The position numbers were made by a program, and so were the translations under genes. DNA of 64,000 nucleotides from Bittarella massiliensis (ex Durand et al. 2017) (lineage in GTDB: Bacteria > Bacillota > Clostridia > Oscillospirales > Ruminococcaceae): positions 496,071-560,070 of the forward strand of contig NZ_LN908976.1 in assembly GCF_001486165.1 (NCBI RefSeq). The letters run 5' to 3'. Under the pieces are notes generated by a model. That model did no database searches. It was given only the letters and a program-made list of their open reading frames with translations, and was not told the origin of the DNA. Shown here one piece after another: positions 53,109 to 61,944 of the stretch; position 1 is the first letter of the stretch; each line of letters begins with the position of its first letter.

Positions 53109-54110
53109 TCAGACGATCTGCTTGTAGAGCTTGACCGAGAACTCGGCCCCGCCCTCGGGGCGGTTGCGGGCGCTCACGTCGGCGTTCTGGCTCTGCAGGA
53201 TGGTCTTGGCCATGGCCAGGCCGATGCCCACCCCGTCGGAGGCGGCGTTTTTGCCCTTGTAAAAGCGCTCGAAGAGGTGGGGCAGGTCGCCGGGGTCGAT
53301 CCCCTCGCCGCTGTCGCAGATGGCGATCTCGATGTGCAGCGGGTTCTCGCTGCAGCGCACCCGGATGTCGCCCCCGGGCGGGGTGTGCTCGGCGCAGTTT
53401 TTGAGGAGGTTGCCCAGGGCCTCGGCCGTCCACTCCCCATCCCCCCGCCAGGTGAGGGCGGGGGGACAGTCGATGGAGAGGGAGAGCCGCCGCCCCTCTA
53501 AAAGCGGGCGCAGGGGGGCCGCCGCCCGGGCCAGGAGGTCGGCCAGGGAGAGCTCCTCCCTGGCAAAGGCGACGGCCTCGGCGTCCAGCCGGGAAAACTT
53601 CAACAGGGTGCCCACCAGCCACTGGATCCGCTCCAGCGACTGGCCGGTGCTCTGCCAGAACTCCTCCCGCCTGTTCGCCGGCAGGTCGGGGGAGCGCAGC
53701 AGTTCGGTCATGACAAAGAGGCTGGTGAGGGGGGTCTTGAGCTGGTGGGAGATGTTCTGCATGGCCTCGGCCAGGTAGTCCTTGTCCCGGTGGAGCTGCT
53801 CGGCCTGCCGGGTGAGGACGCAGGTGATTTTGTAGAGGTCGTTTTTGAGGATGCTCAGCTCCCCCTCCCGGTTGTCGCGGATGTCCAGGGGTTTGCCCCC
53901 CGAATAGACCGACGCCAGGTACTGGGAGAGGCGGCGGATCTCCCGGTAGCGCCGCCGGGTAAAGGCGGCGAAGAGGCCCCCCAGCAGCGCGCAGAGGGAG
54001 AGGCAGATCCACCCGGCCGCCGGGGCGACGGCAAAGCAGAGGGCCGTCCCCGCGGCGGAGAGGGCCACAAAGTGGACGGCGGCGAGCTTCCCCTCCCGGC
54101 CGCGCAGCAT
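53109..54110 (-). CDS. sensor histidine kinase, intramembrane-sensing type
   Basis: 333 residues. Two membrane helices in the first ~50 residues (FVALSAAGTALCFAV, GWICLSLCALLGGLFAAF) have almost no extracellular loop, the pattern of kinases that sense through a partner ABC exporter. A dimerisation box NISHQLKTPLTSLF with the phospho-His near residue 121, then N box LLKNCAEHT, G1 DSGEGIDP, F box and G2 GVGIGLAMAK are all present. The ATG overlaps the regulator stop by one base (TGATG) with GGAGGGGGAG upstream. Confidence 0.93.
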   Translation of the reverse strand: MLRGREGKLAAVHFVALSAAGTALCFAVAPAAGWICLSLCALLGGLFAAFTRRRYREIRRLSQYLASVYSGGKPLDIRDNREGELSILKNDLYKITCVLTRQAEQLHRDKDYLAEAMQNISHQLKTPLTSLFVMTELLRSPDLPANRREEFWQSTGQSLERIQWLVGTLLKFSRLDAEAVAFAREELSLADLLARAAAPLRPLLEGRRLSLSIDCPPALTWRGDGEWTAEALGNLLKNCAEHTPPGGDIRVRCSENPLHIEIAICDSGEGIDPGDLPHLFERFYKGKNAASDGVGIGLAMAKTILQSQNADVSARNRPEGGAEFSVKLYKQIV

Positions 54111-54784
54111 CACTCCCCCTCCATTCGGTAGCCCAGGCCGCGGACGGTGGAGATCCGCCCCTCGTCCCCGGCGGCGGCCAGCTTTTCCCGCAGCCGCTTG
54201 ATGTAGACGGTGAGGGTGTTGTCGTTGACAAAGTTGCCCGCCACGTCCCAGATCCCCTCCAACAGTTGGCCCCGGGTGAGCACCTGCCCGGGGTGGGCGG
54301 CAAAGGTCAGCAGCAGCCGGTATTCCAGGGCGGTGAGGGCCAATTCCCGCCCGGCAAAGCGCACCTGGGCGCGCTGGGGGCAGATGGTGAGGGCGCCGAA
54401 GGCGAGGGAGGTCTCCCCCCCGCCCCGGCCGCTGCGGCGCAGCACCGAATTGATGCGGCTGAGCAGCTCCCGCAGGCGAAAGGGTTTGGTCACGTAGTCG
54501 TCCGCCCCCATGTCCAGCCCCATCACCGCGCTGACCTCCTCGTCGCAGGCGGTGAGAAAGACCACCGGGGTGTCCCCCAGGGCCTTGGCCCGGCGGCAGA
54601 TGTCGTAGCCGCTGCCGTCGGGCAGGGTCAGATCCAGCAGCAACAGGTCCCAGCCCCCCGCCTCCACCCCCCGCAGGGCGTCGGCGCAGGTGGTGCAGTG
54701 CTCCACCTGGTAGCCCTCGGCCTGCAGCGAATAGCAGAGACCGGCAGCGATGGTGCGGTCGTCCTCCACCAGCAAAATGCGCAT
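54110..54784 (-). CDS. OmpR-family response regulator
   Basis: 224 residues. The receiver has the acidic pair EDD near residue 7, the phospho-acceptor Asp in LLLLDLTLPDG near 51, Thr in FLTAC and Lys in VTKPFRLREL. The winged-helix output domain (~125-224) contains LTALEYRLLLTFAAHPGQVLTR and NTLTVYIKRLREKL. Its kinase is encoded directly after it, then the FtsX-type exporter. The same palindrome upstream of both operons suggests autoregulation plus control of the exporter. Confidence 0.95.
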   Translation of the reverse strand: MRILLVEDDRTIAAGLCYSLQAEGYQVEHCTTCADALRGVEAGGWDLLLLDLTLPDGSGYDICRRAKALGDTPVVFLTACDEEVSAVMGLDMGADDYVTKPFRLRELLSRINSVLRRSGRGGGETSLAFGALTICPQRAQVRFAGRELALTALEYRLLLTFAAHPGQVLTRGQLLEGIWDVAGNFVNDNTLTVYIKRLREKLAAAGDEGRISTVRGLGYRMEGE

Positions 54785-54845
54785 CTCCGCGCTCCCCCCT
54801 TCCCCGCGGGGGCGACACAGGTCCCCCGCGGTCGAACTTGCCTCT

Positions 54846-54888
54846 ATTATAGCAAACCCCGCCCCCCTGCGGGTGACGATTTCGTCAC
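54846..54888 (-). promoter_or_regulatory. regulator promoter with matching operator
   Basis: The minus strand has an extended -10, TGCTATAAT (TATAAT at 54846-54851). GTGAC-G-ATTT-C-GTCAC (54873-54888) covers the -35 position and is the same 16-bp design as the palindrome at 53091-53106, differing only in one symmetric base pair. Confidence 0.7.
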
Positions 54889-54948
54889 AATGGGGGCGGG
54901 GAAGTTTCTGCCAACGGGGTCTGGGAGGAATAGGATGGGAGCAAACGA

Positions 54949-54980
54949 GGGGAGAGGGGCCCGGCCGGGCCCCTCTCCCC
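54949..54980 (-). terminator. 32-bp perfect palindrome, probable terminator
   Basis: GGGGAGAGGGGCCCGG is followed directly by its reverse complement. It lies just after the DUF454 gene (minus strand) and before the regulator promoter. Only a weak T-rich tail follows, but the stem is very stable. Confidence 0.6.
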
Positions 54981-55012
54981 CTGCGACAAAGTGGATTTAG
55001 AAAAAGCAGCCC

Positions 55013-55441
55013 TCAGGCGGCATCGTCCTCCTCTGCCCCGGCAAAGTCAAGGGGTATCTCCCGCCCCCTGCCGTCCCCGGCGGGCAGGGTCTTGATGCCG
55101 AAAACAAAGTAGAGGATGTGAAAGACCCAGACCACCGCCAGGACGACCCGACCGACCGGCACCCGCCCCATCATTGCAAAGCCAAAGGCCATGGTCAGGG
55201 TGACGATGGCCATGATGCGGATCTTGGTGCACCAGGTCATCCCCCGGCCCTGGACAAAGCTCTCCAGGTTGTTCTTGTAGAGTTTTGTCTGCAAAAACCA
55301 GTTGTTGAGCCGCTGAGAACTCTTGGCGAAGCAGACGGCGGCCAACATCAAAAAGGGGAAGGCCGGCAGCAGGGGAAGGGCCGCGCCCAGGGCCCCCAGT
55401 CCCAGGCCGAGAAAGCCCAAAATCAGGTAGAGTATCTTCAT
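55013..55441 (-). CDS. DUF454 (YbaN-like) membrane protein
   Basis: 142 residues with three or four helices: ILGFLGLGLGALGAALPLLPAFPFLMLAAVCFAKSS is the characteristic DUF454 block, followed by FLQTKLYKNNL and helices in IMAIVTLTMAFGFAMMG and VVLAVVWVFHILYFVFGI. The function is not established. The ATG at 55441 overlaps the stop of the upstream cysteine-protein gene by four bases (ATGA), so it is translated with it. An acidic tail (EEDD) ends the protein. Confidence 0.88.
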   Translation of the reverse strand: MKILYLILGFLGLGLGALGAALPLLPAFPFLMLAAVCFAKSSQRLNNWFLQTKLYKNNLESFVQGRGMTWCTKIRIMAIVTLTMAFGFAMMGRVPVGRVVLAVVWVFHILYFVFGIKTLPAGDGRGREIPLDFAGAEEDDAA

Positions 55442-55788
55442 CTCTCTCCCTCCAATCGCTTTTTTTCGCGCAGGGTCGACAGGGTGTGGCGGACGGCCGC
55501 CACCGGGTGGTGAAAGAGGATGTGCGGCCCGGCGTAGCGCATCACCTCGCGGATGCGGCGGCGCATCTCCGGCTGGTAACAGTGCACCCGGCAGTTGGAA
55601 CAGAAGGTCTTTTCCTCCATAAAGGGACAGCGGTCGCTGCGGGCGGCGGCATAGGCGGCCAGTTCGGCGCACTGGGGGCAGAGCGTTCCCCTGCTGCCGT
55701 GGCGGCCCCGGCAGTAGAGGGCGATCATCTCGGCCACCATCTCCTTTTCCCGGCGGCGCTTTTCGCCCACCGGCCGGACCCGGCCCAT
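55438..55788 (-). CDS. YgbA-family (nitrous-oxide-stimulated-promoter) cysteine protein
   Basis: 116 residues, soluble. The conserved pattern EMVAEMIALYCRGRHG..LCPQCAELAAYA with RCPF, FCSNCRVHCYQPEMR and HPVAAVRHTL matches the YgbA_NO family, which in E. coli is induced by nitric oxide through NsrR. Eight cysteines (CRG, CPQC, CPF, CSNC, HC) suggest a metal or Fe-S site. The ATG overlaps the exporter stop by one base (TGATG) with GGGGGAGGG upstream. Confidence 0.88.
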   Translation of the reverse strand: MGRVRPVGEKRRREKEMVAEMIALYCRGRHGSRGTLCPQCAELAAYAAARSDRCPFMEEKTFCSNCRVHCYQPEMRRRIREVMRYAGPHILFHHPVAAVRHTLSTLREKKRLEGER

Positions 55789-57446
55789 CAACTGGCCCTC
55801 CCCCGCTCGGCGGAGTACACCTCGTCGGCAACGGCCATGGTGGAGGCCCGGTGGCTCACCAAAACCACCGTTCGCCCGCCCCGCTCCTGGCGGATGGCCC
55901 GCAGGATCACCGCCTCGTTGAGGCTGTCCAGGTTGCTGGTGGGCTCGTCGAGCAGCAGGAGGGGGGCGCCGTGCAGAAAGGCGCGGGCCAGTCCCAGCCG
56001 CTGCCGCTCCCCACCGGAGAGGGTGTCCCCCAGTTCGCCCACCGGGGTGTCATACCCCTGGGGCAGGGTCTCGATGAAGTCGTGCAGCGAGGCCTTTTTG
56101 CAGGCCTCCACCAGCTCTTCCCGGGTGGCGTCGGGCTTGGCGATCTTCAGGTTGGCGGCGATGCTGTCGTGAAAGAGGTGGGTCTCCTGGGTGACAAAGC
56201 CCTCCATCCGGCGGAGGTTGGCGGTGTCGATCTGGCGCAGGTCGGTCCCGGAGATGCGCACTGCGCCCCCCTGCACGTCCCAAAACCGCATCAGCAGCCG
56301 CAGCAGGGTGGATTTGCCGCTGCCGCTGCGGCCGGAGATCCCCAACACCTTTCCCGCAGGGATGCGCAGGTCCAGGTGTTCGAGGATTGCCTCGTCCCCA
56401 TAGGAGAAGGAGACGTCCTCACAGCTGGCCCCGTCAAAGGCCACCGGCGGGCAGCCGCTGACCTCTTCCACCTGGGGGGTCTCGTCGAGGATGTCCAGCA
56501 CCCGGTCCCCGGCGGCGAGGGTGTTTTGCAGGGTGCTGCCCAGGTTGGCCAGGGCCACCACCGGCCCGAAGGAGCTCAACAGGGCGAGGAAGGGGATCAG
56601 CACCCCGCCGAAATCCACCTGCCCGGCCCAGTAGAGGCCGACGGCAGCCGACAGCAGCGCCAGGTCAAAGAGGAGGATGACCGCCCCCGTCAGGGCGCTG
56701 CCCCGGGCGGCCTGGCGTTTCATCCCCTCCTCGGTGCGGGACAACTCGTCGGTGCGGCGGTCCAGCTCCGCCAGCCGGACCTCCCCCCGGCCGTACTGCA
56801 ACAGCTCCCCCATCCCCCGCAGGGTGTCCAGCACAAAGCCGCCCAGCTCGCCCGACCGGCTGCGGAAGGCCGCCCCGGCCCCGCCGCTGCGGCGGGAGAT
56901 GAGCACCGGCAGCACCCCGCCCACCACCAGGTAGGCGGTAGCCGCCACCAGCCCCAACAGAGGGTGGTAGCTGCCAATGAAGAGGGACATGATGACCGAC
57001 ATGCAGAGGGCGATGGCCGCCGGGGAGATGGTGTGGGCGTAAAAGACCTCCAGCAGTTCGATGTCGGAGGTGATGACCGAAATCAAATTTCCCTTGTCCC
57101 GGCACTCGAGTTTGGCCGGGCAGAGCCGCCGCAGGGCTCGAAAGACCCGGTCGCGGATCAGGGCCAGCAGCCGAAAGGCGATGTAGTGGTTGCAGGCCTG
57201 CTCACCATAGCGGAGAAAGCCCCGCAGCAGGGCGGCCGCCGCCGCCAGGACAAAGAGGGTCCCCAGGGCAAAGGGGGCGTTCAGCCCCACAGCCTGCAGG
57301 GCCGCCCAGCCGCCGAATATGCTCAGGAAGGTGGAGCAGAGAAACCCTGCCACCCCCAGCAAGATGGCCAGCAGCATCAGGGGCAACAGGGGCCCCACCA
57401 GCCGGATCAGCCGCGCCATAATCGTCCAATTTCCCCTTTTCTTCAT
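55788..57446 (-). CDS. ABC exporter, CydC-like half
   Basis: 552 residues: six membrane helices in the first ~310 residues, then an ATPase domain with Walker [15 protein letters not shown] near 360, signature LSGGERQRLGLARAFL, Walker B LLLLDEPTSNLD and H-loop VLVSHRAST. The transmembrane part resembles CydC (amino-acid/thiol exporter needed for cytochrome bd), but the substrate is unproven. It overlaps the preceding half-transporter by four bases (ATGA) and should form a heterodimer with it. Confidence 0.88.
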   Translation of the reverse strand: MKKRGNWTIMARLIRLVGPLLPLMLLAILLGVAGFLCSTFLSIFGGWAALQAVGLNAPFALGTLFVLAAAAALLRGFLRYGEQACNHYIAFRLLALIRDRVFRALRRLCPAKLECRDKGNLISVITSDIELLEVFYAHTISPAAIALCMSVIMSLFIGSYHPLLGLVAATAYLVVGGVLPVLISRRSGGAGAAFRSRSGELGGFVLDTLRGMGELLQYGRGEVRLAELDRRTDELSRTEEGMKRQAARGSALTGAVILLFDLALLSAAVGLYWAGQVDFGGVLIPFLALLSSFGPVVALANLGSTLQNTLAAGDRVLDILDETPQVEEVSGCPPVAFDGASCEDVSFSYGDEAILEHLDLRIPAGKVLGISGRSGSGKSTLLRLLMRFWDVQGGAVRISGTDLRQIDTANLRRMEGFVTQETHLFHDSIAANLKIAKPDATREELVEACKKASLHDFIETLPQGYDTPVGELGDTLSGGERQRLGLARAFLHGAPLLLLDEPTSNLDSLNEAVILRAIRQERGGRTVVLVSHRASTMAVADEVYSAERGRAS

Positions 57447-59185
57447 TGGGCCGCACCCCCTTTCGCAAATCTTTCCAGTTGTTGTTGCCCCGCCCAGAGG
57501 GCGCGGTAGAGCCCGCCCTCAGCCAGCAGGGAGAGGTGGTTGCCCAGCCCCGCCACCCGCCCACCCTCCAGCACGCAGATGCAGTCGGCGGCGGCCACAT
57601 TGGCCAGCCGGTGGGAGATGAGGAGGACCGTCTTTTTCCCCGCCAGGGCGTGAATCTCGGCCATGATGTCGTTCTCGCTTTCCACGTCGATGTTGGAGGT
57701 GGCCTCGTCAAAGATGTAGATGGGGGTGTCATGTAGCAGGGCCCGCGCCAGGGCCAGCCGCTGCCGCTGTCCCCCCGAGAAGTTGGCCCCCTGGGGCTCC
57801 AGATGGGTTTCCAGCCCCTGTTCCCCCCGCAGGAAGTCGGCCATCCGGGTGCGTTCCAGCACCCGCCAGAGGGCCGCGTCGTCGGCTTCGGGGCAGCCCA
57901 TGCGCAGGTTTTCAGCCACCGTCCCCGAAAACAGGTAACCCGCAAAGCCCACATAGGTGACGGTGCGGGCCAGTTCTTCGGCGGAGAGCCGGCCCAGTTC
58001 CACCCCGCCGATGCGCACCTCGCCCCCATAGCCCCGGCAGCGCCCGGTGAGCAGGGCGGCGAGGGTGCTCTTGCCGCAGCCGCTCTCCCCCACGACGGCG
58101 GTGAGCGCGCCCGGGCGGATGTCCAGCGACACCCCTTGCAGCACCGGCCGCCCCGGCTCGTAGCCAAAGTGCAGGTCCCGGCAGCAGACGGTGTAGTCGT
58201 CCCCCGGCAGACGGCCCTGGCGGGGCGGGTCCTCGGGCAGGTCCAGCAGAGCGAAAATCTTGCCGCTGGCGGCCATGCCGTTCATGGCCACATGGAAGAA
58301 GGAGCCCAGCTGCCGCATGGGGATGAAGAAGTCCGCCGAGAGGAGGATGACCGCCAGGCACCCGGCGAAGGAGAGATTTCCCGCCGCCAGTTCGCCCACG
58401 GCCAGGATCATCCCCAGGGCCGCGCCGCCGAAGGCCACCAGGTCCATGATGGTGATGGAGTTGAGCTGCATGCTCAGCACCTTCATGGTGATGCGGCGAA
58501 ACTGCTCGGCCTCCCGGTCCATCTCCTCGTTTTTCCGGCCGTCGGCCCCGTAGATCTTCAGGGTGGTCAGCCCCTGGAGGTTTTCCAAAAAGGTGTCCCC
58601 AAGGGCGGTGTACTGGCCCCAGTAGCGGGAGAGCAGCTTCTTGGCCACGGTCTGCACCGCGGCGATGGCCGCCGGGATCAGCGGCACACAGAGGAGGAGG
58701 GCCACCGCCGCCTTCCAGCTGATGGGGAAGAGCAGGACAAAGAGGGTCAAAGGCGCCAGCAGGCTGTAAAAAAACTGGGGCAGGTAGGCGCCGAAATAGG
58801 TCTCCAACTGCTCCACCCCCTCGGTGGCGACCTGCACCACCTCCGAGGTGGAGACCCGCTGCGCGTAGGAGGGCCCCAGCCGCAGCAGCTTGTCGCAGAT
58901 GCGGCGGCGCAGCGCCTTTTTCACCGAGCGGGAGGCGAGAAAGCTCTCCCGCCCGGCCATGGCGGTGCAGAGCCAGCGCACCGCCATGGCCAAAAGCCCC
59001 ACCCCGCAGGCGGCGGCCAGGTCGGCGCCGGTGGCCACCCCCTGTAACAGCCCGCCCAGCAGCCGGGCAAAGGCAAAGGTCGTGGCCGCACTCGCCAACA
59101 GCCCGCCCCACTGGTAGAGCACGTTTCGGGCCACATGGCCCCTGCTGTCCGGCACAGCGCCGATCAGCCGTTTGTCGATCATCAT
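57443..59185 (-). CDS. ABC exporter, CydD-like half
   Basis: 580 residues: six helices (from WGGLLASAATTFAFARLLGGLL), the CydD-like stretch LRLGPSYAQRVSTSEVVQVATEGVEQLETYFGAYLPQ and an ATPase domain with Walker A GESGCGKSTLAALL, signature FSGGQRQRLALARALL, Walker B IYIFDEATSNID and H-loop LLISHRLAN. ATG 59185 (a second ATG follows at 59182) has GTGAGG upstream. No cytochrome bd genes are in the window, so the link to respiration is open. Confidence 0.88.
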   Translation of the reverse strand: MMIDKRLIGAVPDSRGHVARNVLYQWGGLLASAATTFAFARLLGGLLQGVATGADLAAACGVGLLAMAVRWLCTAMAGRESFLASRSVKKALRRRICDKLLRLGPSYAQRVSTSEVVQVATEGVEQLETYFGAYLPQFFYSLLAPLTLFVLLFPISWKAAVALLLCVPLIPAAIAAVQTVAKKLLSRYWGQYTALGDTFLENLQGLTTLKIYGADGRKNEEMDREAEQFRRITMKVLSMQLNSITIMDLVAFGGAALGMILAVGELAAGNLSFAGCLAVILLSADFFIPMRQLGSFFHVAMNGMAASGKIFALLDLPEDPPRQGRLPGDDYTVCCRDLHFGYEPGRPVLQGVSLDIRPGALTAVVGESGCGKSTLAALLTGRCRGYGGEVRIGGVELGRLSAEELARTVTYVGFAGYLFSGTVAENLRMGCPEADDAALWRVLERTRMADFLRGEQGLETHLEPQGANFSGGQRQRLALARALLHDTPIYIFDEATSNIDVESENDIMAEIHALAGKKTVLLISHRLANVAAADCICVLEGGRVAGLGNHLSLLAEGGLYRALWAGQQQLERFAKGGAAQ

Positions 59186-59302
59186 CTCGTCTGTCCTCAC
59201 TCCCTTCCCCGAGGGCCCCATTGCGGCGGCGTCTCCCGGGAAAATATTCCTTTCAAAAAAGAGGGGCGCCGGCGGTTTTGCCGCCCGCGTCCCCCTGTTT
59301 GT

Positions 59303-59458
59303 CTATTTGTCGGGGTGGCAGAGGCCCCTGCTGGGGCAGTCGCCGCAGCCGCAGCTGCAGCCGCCCCGGTGGTGTCTCCTGTTCCAGATGCCCCGCCCGA
59401 CGATGGCGGCGACGACGGCCAAGACGATCAGCGCGCCGACGATAGTGGGTCCGTTCAA
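59303..59458 (-). CDS. FeoB-associated Cys-rich membrane protein
   Basis: A 51-residue protein: NGPTIVGALIVLAVVAAIVGRGIW is a single membrane helix, followed by NRRHHRGG and the cysteine motif CSCGCGDCPSRGLCH. This is the pattern of the small proteins encoded after feoB in Firmicutes and is close in role to FeoC-type partners; the exact function is unknown. The start is TTG, overlapping the feoB stop as TTGA, with GGAGATGA upstream inside feoB. The gap from here to 59185 has no further gene. Confidence 0.9.
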   Translation of the reverse strand: MNGPTIVGALIVLAVVAAIVGRGIWNRRHHRGGCSCGCGDCPSRGLCHPDK

Positions 59459-61635
59459 GAAATCATCTCCTTTTTCTTCGAGGCGGCGGTGACCGAACGC
59501 ACCGCCAGGGGGTTGTCGTCATACCGGTTTTTGCGCACCAGCAGGTAGACGGCGGCCAGCAGGGCCAGGACAGCGGCGGCGGTGCCGACGCCAAAGCCGT
59601 GGCCGGTGAAGAGCAGGCCCAACTGGTAGACCACCAGCGAGGCGAGATAGGCCAGGCCGCACATGTAGCCGATGGCGGCAAAGGTCCATTTGGCGCTGTT
59701 CATCTCCCGCTTGATGGCGCCCATGGCCGCAAAGCAGGGGGCGCAGAGGAGGTTGAAGATCATGAAGCTGTAAGCGGAGAGCTGGGTGAAGTCGGTGGCG
59801 ATGTTGCCCCAGATCTCGGCGCCGTCCTCAGCCACCTCGGCAAAGCCGTAGAGAACGCCGAAGGTGCCCACCACGTTCTCCTTGGCGATGAGGCCGGTGA
59901 AGGTGGCCACGGCCGGTTTCCAACTGCCAAAGCCCAGGGGTGCAAAGAGGAAGGAGATGGCGCTGCCGATGGAGGCCAGCAGGGAGGTGTTGTTGTCCTC
60001 CACCATCCCGAAGACCCCATCCACAAAGCCGAAGGACTGCAAGAACCACAGCACCACCGAGGAGGCCAGGATGACGGTGCCGGCCCGCTTGATGAAGGAC
60101 CAGCCCCGCTCCCAGGTGGCCCGCAGTACGTTCCCCACCGCGGGGACGTGGTAGGCCGGCAGCTCCATGACGAAGGGGGCCGGGTCGCCGGAGAACATCT
60201 TGGTCTTTTTGAGGACGATGCCTGAAAAAATCACCGCCGCCACCCCGATGAAGTAGGCCGAGGTGGCCACCAGCCCGGAGCCGCCGAAGAGGGCCCCGGC
60301 GAACAGGCCGATGATGGGCATTTTCGCCCCGCAGGGGATGAAGCAGGTGGTCATGATGGTCATGCGGCGGTCGCGCTCGTTTTCAATGGTGCGGCTGGCC
60401 ATGACGCCGGGCACCCCGCAGCCCGAGGCGATGAGCATGGGGATGAAGCTCTTGCCGGAGAGGCCGAAGCGGCGGAAGATGCGGTCCATGATAAAGGCGA
60501 CCCGGGCCATGTAGCCGATGTCTTCCAACACCGAGAGCATGAGGAAGAGGATGAGCATCTGGGGCACAAAGCCGATGACCGCGCCCACGCCGCCGACGAT
60601 GCCGTCGACCACCAGGCCCACCAGCCAGGGTGCACAGCCGATGCCCTCCATCCAGGCGCTCAGGTTGCCGCAGATGAGGCCGCTAAACAGGGTCTCGTTG
60701 GTCCACTCGGTGACGATGTCCCCCACCGTGGAGATGGAGATGTAGTAGACCAAAAACATCGCGGCCGCAAAGATGGGCAGGGCCAGCACCCGGTTGGTGA
60801 CGACGCGGTCGATCTTGTCGGAAATCGAGAGGCTGTGTTTGGCCCGCTTCTTTTTCACCGAGCGCTCGATCACCCCGCTGATGTAGGCGTAGCGCTGGTT
60901 GGTGATGATGCTCTCGGCATCGTCGTCCAGCTCCTGCTCGCAGTCGGCGATGTGCTGTTCCAGGTGCGCCTTCAGGGAGGCGGAGAGCCGCAGCTCCTCC
61001 ATCACCCGCTCGTCGCGCTCGAACACCTTGATGGCGTACCAGCGCAGGAAGCGGTCGTCCACCTTCCCGGCGATGGACTCCTCGATGTGGGCGATGGCGT
61101 GCTCGACGCTGCCGGTAAAGACGTGGGGCAGTTCCCCCGCCCGGTGGCCCTTGGCCAGGGCCAGGGCGGCCTCGGCGGCGGCCATGCCGCCCTCCCCCTT
61201 GAGGGCGCTCATCTCCAGCACCTGGCAGCCCAGGGCGTCGCCCAGCTTGGCGAGGTCGATGCGGTCGCCGTTTTTGCGCACCAGGTCGATCATGTTGACC
61301 GCCACCACCACCGGCAGCCCCAGCTCGATGAGCTGGGTGGTCAGGTAGAGGTTGCGCTCGATGTTGGTGCCGTCGACGATGTTGAGGATGGCGTCGGGCT
61401 TCTCCCCCACCAGGTAGCTGCGGGCCACCACCTCTTCCAGGGTGTAGGGCGACAGCGAGTAGATGCCCGGCAGGTCCTGAATGACCGCGTCCCCATGCCC
61501 TTTGAGGCGGCCCTCCTTCTTTTCCACCGTGACGCCGGGCCAGTTGCCGACGTACTGGTTGGAGCCGGTCAGGGCGTTGAACAGGGTGGTTTTACCGCAG
61601 TTGGGATTGCCCGCCAGGGCGATTTTTATCTCCAT
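59455..61635 (-). CDS. feoB: ferrous iron transporter FeoB
   Basis: 726 residues. The N-terminal G protein domain has G1 GNPNCGKTTLFNALTG, the switch region, G3 DLPGIYSL and G4 NMIDL; a GDI-like helical region follows to ~260. The membrane part has two Gate motifs (VPQMLILFLMLSVLEDIGYMAR and RATWERGWSFIKRAGTVI) with the conserved Cys in the GCGVPG and FIPCGAKMPI segments. It imports Fe(II) across the cytoplasmic membrane. ATG 61635 has GGGGGAG upstream. It ends in TTGA shared with the small partner gene. Confidence 0.97.
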   Translation of the reverse strand: MEIKIALAGNPNCGKTTLFNALTGSNQYVGNWPGVTVEKKEGRLKGHGDAVIQDLPGIYSLSPYTLEEVVARSYLVGEKPDAILNIVDGTNIERNLYLTTQLIELGLPVVVAVNMIDLVRKNGDRIDLAKLGDALGCQVLEMSALKGEGGMAAAEAALALAKGHRAGELPHVFTGSVEHAIAHIEESIAGKVDDRFLRWYAIKVFERDERVMEELRLSASLKAHLEQHIADCEQELDDDAESIITNQRYAYISGVIERSVKKKRAKHSLSISDKIDRVVTNRVLALPIFAAAMFLVYYISISTVGDIVTEWTNETLFSGLICGNLSAWMEGIGCAPWLVGLVVDGIVGGVGAVIGFVPQMLILFLMLSVLEDIGYMARVAFIMDRIFRRFGLSGKSFIPMLIASGCGVPGVMASRTIENERDRRMTIMTTCFIPCGAKMPIIGLFAGALFGGSGLVATSAYFIGVAAVIFSGIVLKKTKMFSGDPAPFVMELPAYHVPAVGNVLRATWERGWSFIKRAGTVILASSVVLWFLQSFGFVDGVFGMVEDNNTSLLASIGSAISFLFAPLGFGSWKPAVATFTGLIAKENVVGTFGVLYGFAEVAEDGAEIWGNIATDFTQLSAYSFMIFNLLCAPCFAAMGAIKREMNSAKWTFAAIGYMCGLAYLASLVVYQLGLLFTGHGFGVGTAAAVLALLAAVYLLVRKNRYDDNPLAVRSVTAASKKKEMIS

Positions 61636-61656
61636 TTCTTGTACTCCCCCTCTCTC

Positions 61657-61674
61657 GATTAGCACAAGCTAACC
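61657..61674. promoter_or_regulatory. DtxR-like box between feoA and feoB
   Basis: GATTAGC-acaa-GCTAACC contains the perfect inverted repeat TTAGC-N4-GCTAA, close to half of the IdeR/DtxR box (TTAGGTTAGSCTAACCTAA). It lies 22 bases before the feoB start, so it may add local control or be an internal promoter element. Confidence 0.45.
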
Positions 61675-61706
61675 GCTTGGCCGAAAAACAGGCGGCGCCC
61701 GCCGCC

Positions 61707-61928
61707 CTAGCCGATTTCGATCATCTGTGCATCCGCCTTGCGCAGGGACAGCTCGTACCCGCGGACATTGAGTTCCAGCGGGTCCCCCAGGGGGGCCACC
61801 TTGCGGATGTGGATGTCCACCCCCTTGGTGATCCCCATGTCCATGATGCGGCGCTTGACCGCCCCCTCGCCGTGGAGCTTGACCACCGTGACCGTGTCCC
61901 CCACCTTGGCGTCTCTCAGCGTTTTCAT
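61707..61928 (-). CDS. feoA: FeoA-family protein (second copy)
   Basis: 73 residues with the SH3-like FeoA fold: KVGDTVTVVKLHGEGAVKRRIMDMGITKGVDIHIRKVAPLGDPLELNVRGYELSLRKADA. The motif DMGITKG and the closing RGYELSLRK are typical. FeoA probably acts with FeoB at the cytoplasmic face. It lies between the other feoA and feoB in one operon. Confidence 0.95.
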   Translation of the reverse strand: MKTLRDAKVGDTVTVVKLHGEGAVKRRIMDMGITKGVDIHIRKVAPLGDPLELNVRGYELSLRKADAQMIEIG

Positions 61929-61944
61929 CGGGCTCTCTCTCCTC

